From Dyadobacter psychrophilus (lineage in GTDB: Bacteria; Bacteroidota; Bacteroidia; Cytophagales; Spirosomataceae), in contig NZ_FUZA01000005.1 in assembly GCF_900167945.1 (NCBI RefSeq), positions 186,001 through 250,000 of the forward strand: 64,000 nucleotides of DNA, given 5' to 3'. Of this stretch, positions 53,306 to 61,696 are shown in pieces. Numbering within the stretch: the stretch's first letter is position 1; the number at the start of each line of letters is the position of its first letter. The position numbers and the translations under genes were made by a program. The notes under the pieces were generated by a model, which was not told where the DNA came from, did no database searches, and was given only the letters and a program-made list of their open reading frames with translations.

Positions 53306-54775
53306 ATGCAGCTGCAACTTCAAAATATTTCTAAATCATTTGGCCCGGTCCAGGCTTTGCATTCCGTCAGCTTTACGTTGGCTGAGGGTGAAGTGCATGC
53401 CATTTGTGGCGAAAATGGTGCGGGAAAAAGCACTTTGATGAATATTTTGTCGGGCAACTTGCAACCTGATAATGGCGACATTGTGCTAGACAACAGCCCT
53501 GTACAGATCAAAAATTTCGCACATGCGGCTAGTCTCGGACTTGCAATCGTTTATCAGCAATTGAGCTTATTTGAAAATCAGGACATTGCGGAAAATATAT
53601 TTGTCAATCAATTTCCAACGCATAAATCAGGATTAATCAACTATAAGGCATTGTATGACGAAACCGAAAGACTGCTCCGAAAGCTGCATATGGAACACAT
53701 TCTGAGTCCGAAAACAATGGTTTCGGCGCTTTCGCCCGGAGAAAAACAGATGGTTGAGATTGCAAAAGCATTATCCAGGAAACCATCCATTTTGATCCTT
53801 GACGAGCCTACGGCGTCCATTTCAGGCTATGATGCGCAAACGCTTTTCCACATCATCCGGAACCTGAAATCCCAGGGTACTTCGGTGATCTACATTTCCC
53901 ATCGGATGGAAGAAATTTTTGAAATTGCAGACCGCGTGACGGTGTTGAAAGATGGGAAATATGCAGGGACAAAAATGACAGCAGAAATTAATAGAGATAT
54001 GCTGATCAATATGATGGTTGGGCGGGAGATTAGTAAAATGAATCGAAAATATGCTGAAAATAAGGATGTTGTATTAGAAGTTGAAGAACTTTCAAACCAA
54101 AAGTTAAACAGTATATCATTTAAAATTCACCGTGGGGAAATTGTTGCGCTGGCAGGGCTGGTAGGAGCAGGGCGAACCGAAATCGGTAAGACGATCTTTG
54201 GGGCGATGCAGAAATCAAGCGGTCGGATTTTACTTAATAACAAGGAACTGAATATTAAAAACACAGCTGACGCAATTCGCCATAAGATCGCTTTTGTTCC
54301 CGAGGAGCGCAAAGCACTGGGCCTTTTCATGGATATGAATGTGGCTGAAAACATTGGTTCTGTGGGTTTGAGCGCAAGCAAGCCTGTATTTTTTGATCAT
54401 TCCAAATCCATTGCAATTGCGGAAACTTACAAGCAAAAACTGCGGATCGTCGCGAATAACGTTTTGCAAAAAGTTGGCGACCTGAGCGGCGGTAACCAGC
54501 AAAAAGTGGTTTTATCGAAATGGCTCTCCACCGATCCTGATTTGCTGATCATTGACGAGCCCACGCATGGCATCGACATTGGTGCGAAATTCGAGATTTA
54601 TGCGCTATTACAAAAGCTCGCGCTCGACGGAAAGGCGATCTTGCTCATATCCAGCGAACTACCCGAAGTTCTGGCCATTTCTGATCGTATATTGGTTATA
54701 AAAAATGGTGGGATCACCAAAGAGTTGAAAAGTAAGGACACGACCGAGGAGGAGATTTTGAAATGGGCCATGTGA
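53306..54775 (+). CDS. ribose-type ABC transporter ATP-binding protein (second importer)
   Basis: A 489-residue RbsA-like tandem ATPase. First half: Walker A GENGAGKST, signature LSPGEKQMVEIAKAL, Walker B LILDEPTASI. Second half: degenerate Walker A (GLVGAGRTE), signature LSGGNQQKVVLSKWL and LIIDEPTHGID. It is distinct from the copy at 16526 (different linker, shorter). It should energise the permease-binding-protein fusion encoded 10 nt downstream, importing the sugar of the apiose-like module. Confidence 0.93.
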   Translation: MQLQLQNISKSFGPVQALHSVSFTLAEGEVHAICGENGAGKSTLMNILSGNLQPDNGDIVLDNSPVQIKNFAHAASLGLAIVYQQLSLFENQDIAENIFVNQFPTHKSGLINYKALYDETERLLRKLHMEHILSPKTMVSALSPGEKQMVEIAKALSRKPSILILDEPTASISGYDAQTLFHIIRNLKSQGTSVIYISHRMEEIFEIADRVTVLKDGKYAGTKMTAEINRDMLINMMVGREISKMNRKYAENKDVVLEVEELSNQKLNSISFKIHRGEIVALAGLVGAGRTEIGKTIFGAMQKSSGRILLNNKELNIKNTADAIRHKIAFVPEERKALGLFMDMNVAENIGSVGLSASKPVFFDHSKSIAIAETYKQKLRIVANNVLQKVGDLSGGNQQKVVLSKWLSTDPDLLIIDEPTHGIDIGAKFEIYALLQKLALDGKAILLISSELPEVLAISDRILVIKNGGITKELKSKDTTEEEILKWAM

Positions 54776-54785
54776 ACCAAATTAT

Positions 54786-56735
54786 ATGAAAAAACTGCTC
54801 TCTGACAGAATTTACTCGCTCGGGCTGACCATCGTAGTAGTCGCGCTTTTAGCCAGTCTCCTGTTTCCGGGAAAATTCCCGACCTTCCAAAACCTGAGTC
54901 AGATATTCCTGAATTTATCCATTGACACCATTGTCGCAGTGGGAATGATGCTTTTGCTCATTTCAGGAGCATTTGATTTGTCCGTAGGCTCTTTGGTCGC
55001 ATTTTCGGGATGCCTGGCGGCTTACCTGATGTTTTTTATGAACGTTCCGGTGCCGCTGGCATTGCTGGTCAGCTTGCTGTTTTCGCTGATCATTGGTTTT
55101 GTAAATGGCTATTTAATTGCATATCAAGGCATTAATCCAATGGTCCAGACATTGGCAATGATGGGCATTGTGCGCGGACTCGCCTTGCTGGTCAGTGGGG
55201 CAGGCATTCAGGGCTTGCCGTATTGGTTCAATGCAATCTCTCAGTCCCGACTGCTTGGCATTCAAATGCCGATTTGGTATATGCTTCTGATTGTAGGCAT
55301 TATGGCGTTTCTGACCAGGAATACGACCTTTTTGAAGCGCTATTATTTCATTGGGGGAAATGAAAAAGCAGCTGAACTTTCTGGAATCGATGTGAAACGC
55401 ATGAAGCTCTTTTCGTTCATGCTGGTCTCACTGCTGGCGGGTTTTGCGGGTTTATTGCTCGCGTCGCGGCTGGGAGCGGCTTTACCGACCTCGGGGCGCG
55501 GTTTGGAGTTGCGTGTGATTACCGCCGTGATCTTAGGCGGCGCCAGCCTACAAGGCGGAACTGGAAAAATTCAAGGGGCATTATTAGGTGCATTGCTCAT
55601 GGGAATCATTGGCAATGTTATGGTTATTGCCAGAATATCAGGCTATTGGCAGGAAATAATTTTGGGCATTATCCTTATTCTTGCGGTTTGGATTGACAAA
55701 TTATTGCAACGACAAAGCACGAAGGCAGTCCTGAGAAAACCAACCATTCTGATCATCCTGATCTTTGGCATGTGGAGCTGCGAGCTGCCACCGCGGGAAA
55801 ACGGGACAACGAAGCAGTCAACCGAAAGCAAAGCCGATCAAGCCATTGAAAATGAAGAATATGTAATGATTACAACGGCTGTTTCCATGCCCATGTATGT
55901 GAATCACGATCAGGCGGCATTCATCAAATGGGGTAAGGAGCGCAATGTGAAAGTCTCCATATTAGGGCCAGCCGATTGGGATGTTCCAGCGCAAATCAAC
56001 ACCATAGAGGAAGTAATCGGCACAAAACCAACAGGTTTGCTCATCAACGGCACCGACCCGGCCATTGCGCAGGCCATCAATAAAGCAGTAGAAGCTGGCA
56101 TTCCGACTATTGTTTACGACTCGGATATTCCCGATTCAAAACGTCATGCTTTTTTGGGAACAAACTGGTACCACATCGGCCAGATGCAGGGCGAAGAAAT
56201 GGTAAAACTGACAGGAGGAAAAGGGAAAATCGCCTATATGGGCATTTTAGGTCTGTCTAACATGGAAGACGGTTTCCGAGGGCTGCTGGACGTTCTGAAA
56301 AAGTATCCGGCAATGGAAATTGTAGGGAAGTTTGACGACAAGGCCAATGTCGAAGAGGCCGCCAAAATTACCGCCGACCTTATTTCCGCACATCCGGATC
56401 TGGCGGGAATCTGTGGATTTGATTCCAACTCCGGTCCCGGCATCGCACTTTCGGTGAAGGAAGCAGGGAAAGCAGGAAAAATAAAGATTACTACTGTCGA
56501 TTGGGAGCCGGAACACCTTAACCTCGTGAACGAGGGTGTTATCCAGCTTCTGGCAGGGCAAAAAAGGGAGCTTTTCACCTGGTATGGAGCAGAGTTTCTT
56601 TACGATATGGTCCATAAAACCCACCGCCTCTCCACGAACGATTCCAAAGCCGGCATTACAAGTCTACCAACAACCGTAAACACCGGCCTCATCAAAATCA
56701 CCAAAGAAAACGTCGGATTGTTTTTGAAAAAGTGA
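54786..56735 (+). CDS. fused ABC permease and substrate-binding protein (ribose type)
   Basis: A 649-residue fusion. Residues 1 to about 310 are an RbsC-like permease (GMMLLLISGAFDLSVGSLVAF, GGNEKAAELSGI, ITAVILGGASLQGG). Residues about 316-332 form an extra hydrophobic helix (ILIILIFGMWSC) ending in Cys332 that looks like a former lipoprotein signal. Residues about 358-649 are a complete type-1 periplasmic-binding domain (TTAVSMPMYVNHDQAAFIKWG in pieces, GTDPAIAQAINKAVEAG, GICGFDSNSGPG). The helix would place the binding domain outside. No stop or start codon separates the parts. Sequencing or assembly error removing a stop is the main alternative. Confidence 0.85.
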   Translation: MKKLLSDRIYSLGLTIVVVALLASLLFPGKFPTFQNLSQIFLNLSIDTIVAVGMMLLLISGAFDLSVGSLVAFSGCLAAYLMFFMNVPVPLALLVSLLFSLIIGFVNGYLIAYQGINPMVQTLAMMGIVRGLALLVSGAGIQGLPYWFNAISQSRLLGIQMPIWYMLLIVGIMAFLTRNTTFLKRYYFIGGNEKAAELSGIDVKRMKLFSFMLVSLLAGFAGLLLASRLGAALPTSGRGLELRVITAVILGGASLQGGTGKIQGALLGALLMGIIGNVMVIARISGYWQEIILGIILILAVWIDKLLQRQSTKAVLRKPTILIILIFGMWSCELPPRENGTTKQSTESKADQAIENEEYVMITTAVSMPMYVNHDQAAFIKWGKERNVKVSILGPADWDVPAQINTIEEVIGTKPTGLLINGTDPAIAQAINKAVEAGIPTIVYDSDIPDSKRHAFLGTNWYHIGQMQGEEMVKLTGGKGKIAYMGILGLSNMEDGFRGLLDVLKKYPAMEIVGKFDDKANVEEAAKITADLISAHPDLAGICGFDSNSGPGIALSVKEAGKAGKIKITTVDWEPEHLNLVNEGVIQLLAGQKRELFTWYGAEFLYDMVHKTHRLSTNDSKAGITSLPTTVNTGLIKITKENVGLFLKK

Positions 56736-56759
56736 AGGTTGCCGATGTTGTAGGATTAT

Positions 56760-57104
56760 CTAAACCCGGTTCGCGTCGCCCCAGTCGGACAGCACGCGCA
56801 ATACGGGTTCCAGGCTTTTTCCCAGATCTGTGAGTTGATATTCGACCCTTGGAGGAACTTCGGGAAAAACCGTGCGGCTGATCACGCCGTCACTTTCCAG
56901 TTCGCGCAATTGCAGGATGAGGATGCGCTCGGAAACGGCTGGCATTGTTTTGCGGAGCTGACTATAACGCGTGCTTCCTTTGAGCAATTTATATAGTATG
57001 GAAGGTTTCCAACGGCCGCCGATCAGGTCCAATGTGTAGGCCATGCCGCAATTTCCATTGATGAGCAATTCATTTTCAAGGTTCGTGGAGCTGCTTTTTC
57101 GCAT
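56760..57104 (-). CDS. HxlR-family transcriptional regulator
   Basis: A 114-residue winged-helix regulator. The core IGGRWKPSILYKLLKGSTRYSQLR and SERILILQLRELESDGVISR is characteristic, followed by the RVEYQLTDLGKSLEPVL wing. A single Cys19 (NCGMAYTLDLI) might sense electrophiles or oxidants, as in related redox-responsive members; this is inferred. It is divergent from the SDR gene, which it most likely controls together with itself. Confidence 0.92.
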   Translation of the reverse strand: MRKSSSTNLENELLINGNCGMAYTLDLIGGRWKPSILYKLLKGSTRYSQLRKTMPAVSERILILQLRELESDGVISRTVFPEVPPRVEYQLTDLGKSLEPVLRVLSDWGDANRV

Positions 57105-57118
57105 AACTTACATTTATG

Positions 57119-57143
57119 TTAGTACTATACAATTTTGTTAGTA
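57119..57143. promoter_or_regulatory. TTAGTA direct repeats, likely HxlR operator
   Basis: TTAGTA occurs at 57119-57124 and 57138-57143, 19 nt apart, and the first copy is part of the palindrome TAGTACTA (57120-57127). It sits just after the predicted leftward transcription start, between the hxlR and SDR genes, matching the spot where HxlR proteins bind. Confidence 0.4.
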
Positions 57144-57167
57144 TAATCAAAAATAATAGTTGCCAGC

Positions 57168-57175
57168 TAGTTTTG
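57168..57175 (+). promoter_or_regulatory. promoter -7 element of the SDR gene
   Basis: TAGTTTTG matches TAnnTTTG exactly, giving a start near 57182 and a leader of about 19 nt. It abuts, and forms a near-palindrome with, the leftward -7 element. No -33 TTG at the normal distance. Confidence 0.45.
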
Positions 57176-57207
57176 CAAAAGTATTTAACAATTGAAACGC
57201 ATGCAAA
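57176..57207 (-). promoter_or_regulatory. promoter of the HxlR gene
   Basis: Minus-strand TACTTTTG (plus CAAAAGTA at 57176-57183) is a -7 match with TTTG (plus CAAA at 57204-57207) exactly 20 nt upstream. It is the best-fitting complete Bacteroidota promoter in the window. The -33 box lies inside the first codons of the SDR gene. Confidence 0.55.
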
Positions 57208-57950
57208 ACTTAACAAACAAGGTCGCTTTTGTGACCGGCGGAAGCCGGGGCATCGGCGCAGGAATAGTAAGACGGCTGGCAGCTGATGGCGCGAAGGTCG
57301 CTTTTACCTATGTAAACGGAAAAGAAAAGGCTGACGCACTGATTGCTGAACTCGCCGGAAATGGCTTGGCGGCACTCGCTTTGCAAGCCGATAATGCCCG
57401 GGAAGGAGCTGTAACTGCCGCAATAGACCAAGCGATCGCACATTTCGGGCGGCTCGATATTCTGGTGAACAGCGCCGGGATTTATGTTGGCAAACCTTTT
57501 GAGGACCACACGCTCGCGGATTATGACGAGATCATGAACATTAATGTCAAATCTGTGTTTGAAGCATGTCTGGCGGCTTCCAGGAAAATGGAAAACAATG
57601 GCAGGATCATCACCATTGGCAGTAACATGGCCGAAAGATCGGCGTCTGTGCAATCCACGCTTTATTCCATGAGCAAGTCCGCACTGGTTGGCTTCACCAA
57701 GGGACTCTCACGGGATCTGGGAGCAAAAGACATTACGGTAAACCTTATTCAACCTGGTCCCGTAGACACGGATATGAATCCCTCGGACTCGGAGAGTAAC
57801 GAATCGTCTGATTTTCAGCGCAGTATGATGGCCATTCCCCGTTATGGTAAACCCGAACATATCGCGGCAGCGGTGGCTTTTCTGGCAAGTCCGGACAATG
57901 GTTACACAACCGGCTCAGTTATTACTATCGACGGAGGGACGCTTGCGTAA
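57201..57950 (+). CDS. short-chain dehydrogenase/reductase (SDR)
   Basis: A 249-residue NAD(P)-dependent oxidoreductase of the classical SDR family. The cofactor motif TGGSRGIGAGI (residues about 12-22), NSAG, the catalytic Ser and YSMSK (Tyr and Lys) are present; the C-terminal IDGGTLA is typical of 3-oxoacyl-reductase-like SDRs. The substrate is unknown. I start at the ATG at 57201 rather than the TTG at 57192. Divergent from the HxlR gene, which suggests induction by a reactive compound. Confidence 0.93.
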   Translation: MQNLTNKVAFVTGGSRGIGAGIVRRLAADGAKVAFTYVNGKEKADALIAELAGNGLAALALQADNAREGAVTAAIDQAIAHFGRLDILVNSAGIYVGKPFEDHTLADYDEIMNINVKSVFEACLAASRKMENNGRIITIGSNMAERSASVQSTLYSMSKSALVGFTKGLSRDLGAKDITVNLIQPGPVDTDMNPSDSESNESSDFQRSMMAIPRYGKPEHIAAAVAFLASPDNGYTTGSVITIDGGTLA

Positions 57951-58000
57951 CGGATCTTTGCTCGTTTTTTAATATTTTAGCACACATTGAAAGCTAGAAA

Positions 58001-58606
58001 TTGGAAAAAACGGAAGACCTGTACAAGTTAATCCTTCATCACGCTTCGCAGCGGATAAGTCTGACGGAAGAGGAGCAGCGCTATTTTTGCTCCTTATTGA
58101 CCGTCCGGCACTTACTTCCCAGGCAGTATCTGGTGCAGCAGGGCGACATTTGCAATCACGAAAGTTACGTTTGCAAAGGCTTTTTGCGCTCCTTTTACAT
58201 GGATGAAAAAGGCAACGACCATACTTTGCATTTTGCTTTTGAAGACTGGTGGATCACAGATTCTACCAGTTTTCTTATGCGCGTTCCGGCTACCCGCAAC
58301 ATTGTGGCCCTGGAACCTTCAACATTATTACAGATCGATAAAGCAAGCCTTGACCAGCTCTATCTCGATATTCCGGTTTTTGAAAGATATTGGCGGATTA
58401 TGGATGAAAAATCGGGTATTGCACAGAACCAGCGTATTTTAAACTCCATTTCTATGAGTGGCGCAGAGCGTTATGAAGCACTAATTCAAAAATATCCCAA
58501 CCTCGAACAAAGGATGCCGCAAAAATACATTGCTTCTTATCTGGGCATCACGCCGGTGTTCCTGAGCCAGATCAGGAAGAGCTTGTCGCGTCCCGATATT
58601 AAATAA
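58001..58606 (+). CDS. Crp/Fnr-family regulator
   Basis: A 201-residue protein with a cyclic-nucleotide-binding-like beta-barrel (about 25-125; QYLVQQGDICNHESYVCKGFLRSFY in pieces) and a C-terminal helical DNA-binding part (about 145-200; RMPQKYIASYLGITPVFLSQIRKSL in pieces), as in small Bacteroidota Crp-type regulators. FNR-type cysteines for an iron-sulfur cluster are not seen. The start is a TTG (58001) because no in-frame ATG lies nearby. It may control the OYE gene that follows 77 nt downstream. Confidence 0.88.
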   Translation: MEKTEDLYKLILHHASQRISLTEEEQRYFCSLLTVRHLLPRQYLVQQGDICNHESYVCKGFLRSFYMDEKGNDHTLHFAFEDWWITDSTSFLMRVPATRNIVALEPSTLLQIDKASLDQLYLDIPVFERYWRIMDEKSGIAQNQRILNSISMSGAERYEALIQKYPNLEQRMPQKYIASYLGITPVFLSQIRKSLSRPDIK

Positions 58607-58637
58607 GTTTAAGGCTTTTTATTAAATTAATTATACG

Positions 58638-58649
58638 TCCGCCGGCGGA
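58638..58649. promoter_or_regulatory. GC-rich 12-bp palindrome upstream of the OYE gene
   Basis: TCCGCCGGCGGA is a perfect palindrome inside an otherwise AT-rich gap, 9 nt before the -7 element of the OYE gene, a usual operator position. Its binding protein is unknown; the Crp-like or HxlR-type neighbours are candidates. Confidence 0.4.
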
Positions 58650-58658
58650 GCCGGGCCA

Positions 58659-58666
58659 TAGCTTTG
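58659..58666 (+). promoter_or_regulatory. promoter -7 element of the OYE gene
   Basis: TAGCTTTG matches TAnnTTTG exactly; start near 58673, about 11 nt before the OYE ATG. No clear -33 element; the palindrome lies in its place. Confidence 0.4.
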
Positions 58667-58683
58667 TATCAAAAAAACAAGCT

Positions 58684-59826
58684 ATGGAAATGAAACAAAG
58701 CAGCTTATTTGACCACATCACGCTCTATGGAGGACGTACATTGAGCAACCGGCTCGTGGTTGCACCTTTAACCAGGAAAAGCGCTTCGTCAGAAGGCATT
58801 CCCACACCGGAAATGGCCAGTTACTACGCAGCATTTGCAGAAGGGGGCTTTGGAATGATCATCTCAGAAGGCACTTATACGGACGATTTATTCAGCCAGT
58901 CGGACCTGAACCAACCGGGAATTACCAATGCAGCGCAAATGCTGGGTTGGAAAAAAGTCACGGAAGAAGTCCATCGTTATCAGACAATTTTTATCAACCA
59001 ATTGATGCATGCCGGTGCACTGGGGCAGTTGCAAGACGAGAACATTGCACCCTCGGCTGTGCAGCCGATAGGAGAACGGTCAACGGAGTTGGGCGGCTCG
59101 AAAGGGCCGTTTCCAATGCCTAAGCCTATGCAATTTGCAGATTTCGAGGCGGTTAAGGATGGCTACGTCCGTGCTGCAACACTGTCCCGCGAGGCAGGTT
59201 TTGATGGTATTGAGATCCACGCAGCCAATGGTTATCTGTTTGATCAATTTGTGACGGAGCACACCAATTTGCGGACGGATCAGTATGGTGGCAATGTGCG
59301 CAACCGGCTGCGGTTTTTGATGGAGGTTTATCAGGCGATCCGTGATGCATTGCCAGCCGATTTTATTATTGGCATCCGGTTATCCGAAAGCAAAGTAAAT
59401 GATCTCAAATACAGGTGGCCCGGCGGCTCACAAACAGCGACGGAAATCTTCGAAGTTTTGAGTGAAATCAAGCCTGATTACTTTCACATTGCTTCCGAAG
59501 GCGGTTCATGGAAAAGAGAAAGCCTTTATGCCGATGGATCATCCTCAACAGGAATTGCCAAAAAGCTGACTCAAATCCCTATCATTGCCAACGGCGGATT
59601 ACATGACGTTGCATTTGCTGAATCACTGATTGCAAGCGATCAGGCAGACTTGGTTTCTATCGGTCGTGCTGCAATCGCCAATCCCGACTGGCCAAACCGC
59701 ATTTTGAAAGGCGAGCAAACGATTCCTTTTTTCAAAGATCTGATCAAACCGAGTTTAACATTAAAGCATACGGAGCAGGTTTTGACTCAATATAAGCATC
59801 AAGCCGCGTCGAGACTTTTGGCCTAA
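58684..59826 (+). CDS. Old Yellow Enzyme (alkene/ene reductase, FMN)
   Basis: A 380-residue FMN-dependent ene reductase that reduces activated C=C bonds (enones, maleimides, nitro compounds) with NAD(P)H. Motifs are NRLVVAPLTRKSA (flavin-binding strand), NQLMHAGALG, the substrate-binding pair EIHAANGYLFDQF (His and Asn), and IIANGG plus GRAAIANPDWP at the end of the barrel. No signal peptide. Likely part of an electrophile-stress response given the HxlR-SDR-Crp neighbours. It converges on the TPR gene with 3 nt between stops. Confidence 0.93.
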   Translation: MEMKQSSLFDHITLYGGRTLSNRLVVAPLTRKSASSEGIPTPEMASYYAAFAEGGFGMIISEGTYTDDLFSQSDLNQPGITNAAQMLGWKKVTEEVHRYQTIFINQLMHAGALGQLQDENIAPSAVQPIGERSTELGGSKGPFPMPKPMQFADFEAVKDGYVRAATLSREAGFDGIEIHAANGYLFDQFVTEHTNLRTDQYGGNVRNRLRFLMEVYQAIRDALPADFIIGIRLSESKVNDLKYRWPGGSQTATEIFEVLSEIKPDYFHIASEGGSWKRESLYADGSSSTGIAKKLTQIPIIANGGLHDVAFAESLIASDQADLVSIGRAAIANPDWPNRILKGEQTIPFFKDLIKPSLTLKHTEQVLTQYKHQAASRLLA

Positions 59827-59829
59827 ATG

Positions 59830-61554
59830 TTAGCGCAGGAAAACAGAGCCGGTCGGGAGCTGTTCCGCAGTTGAAAAAGATTGCTTGTAAGCGCTTTCGA
59901 TTTTCGCAAGTTCCTTCGTTTTTTTCTGCGCTTTCAGGCTTTGGGCTAAGCCAATGGCAGACCAGCCGTTGCCGGGATTCCACATCAGATCTTCCCGGTA
60001 TACTTTCTCGGCAACTGCTGGTTTGTTCATCTTTATCAAATAAGCACCCAAAAACTGGCGTGCAGGAATCGGCCAGTCGTTTGGCTCTGTGTAAATAAGC
60101 CCATCTTCGATCGCAATCGCCTTGTTCAGACTGGCAATGGTTTCCTCATATCTTTTGTCATCAAAAGCGATGGCGGCGGTCAAAATTTCCCCGGCAATAT
60201 TTGCAATGGGCGTAAATGAATTAAAAGGAACGCGTCTCTTGGTTAGTATCGGGTCTTTGGCTTTTTCCAAAAGAGCGCTTAGTTCAACTTTGGCCTTGTC
60301 GGTAGCGCCGGTATTCAAATAGGCCATTCCTCTTGCGAAATTGCGGAGCAAAGTCGCATATGTCCATTTCGGGTCCAGTTTGGTGGTGTCTTTTAATATT
60401 TCGTCCCATTTTCCTAGCCTTACCAGCGTCAATTCGGGCAGCATGAAAAGATATTGATCGTATGGATTTTCGTGAACTGGCGCCACCGATTTTCTCAGAC
60501 GGGTAGCCGCAAGCATGCCCGTCTTATATAGCCCTGCACTCATGGCACAATAAGTTTGAACAGCGAAATAATGCGGACTGTGCTTCACCAGACCCAGGTT
60601 TTTGGCCAGAGAATCATATTTGAGCAAAGCTGCATCTGCGCGATCATTCACGTCCACGCCTTTCAGGAAAAAGCCATTTCGCTCATACTCATGACTGGAC
60701 ATATGCACCATATGCGCGACACCAGGCAGTTGATCCCTCAATTTATCCGCATTCGGCAGCGCCACTTCGGGATTCCGCGATGCTTCCGTTAAGTGAATAT
60801 GATAATGCAAAGCCGCCGGATGGTTTGGATTTACTTTCAAGACCTTTTCGCTGAGGTTAACCACTTCATTCGTCCAGGCTTTGGGCGTGCCATCGTTATT
60901 CCAAAAATCCCACGCATGATTGAGCATGACCGCGTCAACGAACAGCATTTTAATGTCTTGATCCTCCGGGAATTGTGTGATTAGCTCACGCGTTTTGCCG
61001 GCATAGGTAACATTAAGCGCTTTTCTGTCTGCGTCCGAGACATCTGCTGAATAACGCTGGTTCATGACGGCGATCAAGGCCTGTTCCTTTTTGCTTGTCT
61101 TGTCACTGAACTGGTTCATTTGCTTCAAAACAGACGGAATATTTTCCGGTTTTTTATACAAGTGAGCTGCATTATAATAAGGCCCCATAGCCAACGCCTG
61201 TCCCCAATAAGCCATCGCACATTCCGGTTCCAGCCGGGCCGCTTCCTGAAAAGAGGCCAGCGATTCCTTCATGTGATAACTGTAATACATGGTCAGCCCC
61301 TGGTTGAAATAAAACTGAACGCTATCGTTTTTTGTCGAGATCGGATAAGAATAATTTCCCCAGCCCGGCATAGCCGAAATGTATTTTCCGTTAGCGGCGG
61401 CCCGCATATCCGAATCGGGGACTGCACCGCACAAGGCAATGCTGTTCTGCTCAGGATTTTTTGATTCGAAAGTAACAAAAGCGTTGAACCGAAGCAGGAG
61501 AGCAGCCATTACTATGACTGGGAGCAACAGTAAAGAGGGAAATATGTTTTTCAT
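59830..61554 (-). CDS. exported tetratricopeptide-repeat protein
   Basis: A 574-residue protein with an N-terminal hydrophobic signal or anchor (about 5-25). TPR-type helical repeats are seen in the N-terminal quarter (FYFNQGLTMYYSYHMKESLASFQEAARLEPECAMAYWGQALAMG, read in pieces) and again near residues 485-560. LHYHIHLTEASRNPE and HMSSHEYERNGFF are conserved His-rich segments in such uncharacterised proteins, which often occur in Bacteroidota and proteobacterial genomes. The role is unknown; a scaffold or a metal-binding function is conceivable. Confidence 0.75.
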   Translation of the reverse strand: MKNIFPSLLLLPVIVMAALLLRFNAFVTFESKNPEQNSIALCGAVPDSDMRAAANGKYISAMPGWGNYSYPISTKNDSVQFYFNQGLTMYYSYHMKESLASFQEAARLEPECAMAYWGQALAMGPYYNAAHLYKKPENIPSVLKQMNQFSDKTSKKEQALIAVMNQRYSADVSDADRKALNVTYAGKTRELITQFPEDQDIKMLFVDAVMLNHAWDFWNNDGTPKAWTNEVVNLSEKVLKVNPNHPAALHYHIHLTEASRNPEVALPNADKLRDQLPGVAHMVHMSSHEYERNGFFLKGVDVNDRADAALLKYDSLAKNLGLVKHSPHYFAVQTYCAMSAGLYKTGMLAATRLRKSVAPVHENPYDQYLFMLPELTLVRLGKWDEILKDTTKLDPKWTYATLLRNFARGMAYLNTGATDKAKVELSALLEKAKDPILTKRRVPFNSFTPIANIAGEILTAAIAFDDKRYEETIASLNKAIAIEDGLIYTEPNDWPIPARQFLGAYLIKMNKPAVAEKVYREDLMWNPGNGWSAIGLAQSLKAQKKTKELAKIESAYKQSFSTAEQLPTGSVFLR

Positions 61555-61696
61555 TTCAAATGGAGAATGTGCCGGACGGATTATTTAAATATAAAGCGAT
61601 TATTTCTTTTTCCGATTATAGGAGGGGCATTTTGTGGCTGTGCGGTACGATAATTGCCTTCATCAGGCTTTTGAAAAACTATCAACAAACTGAAAA

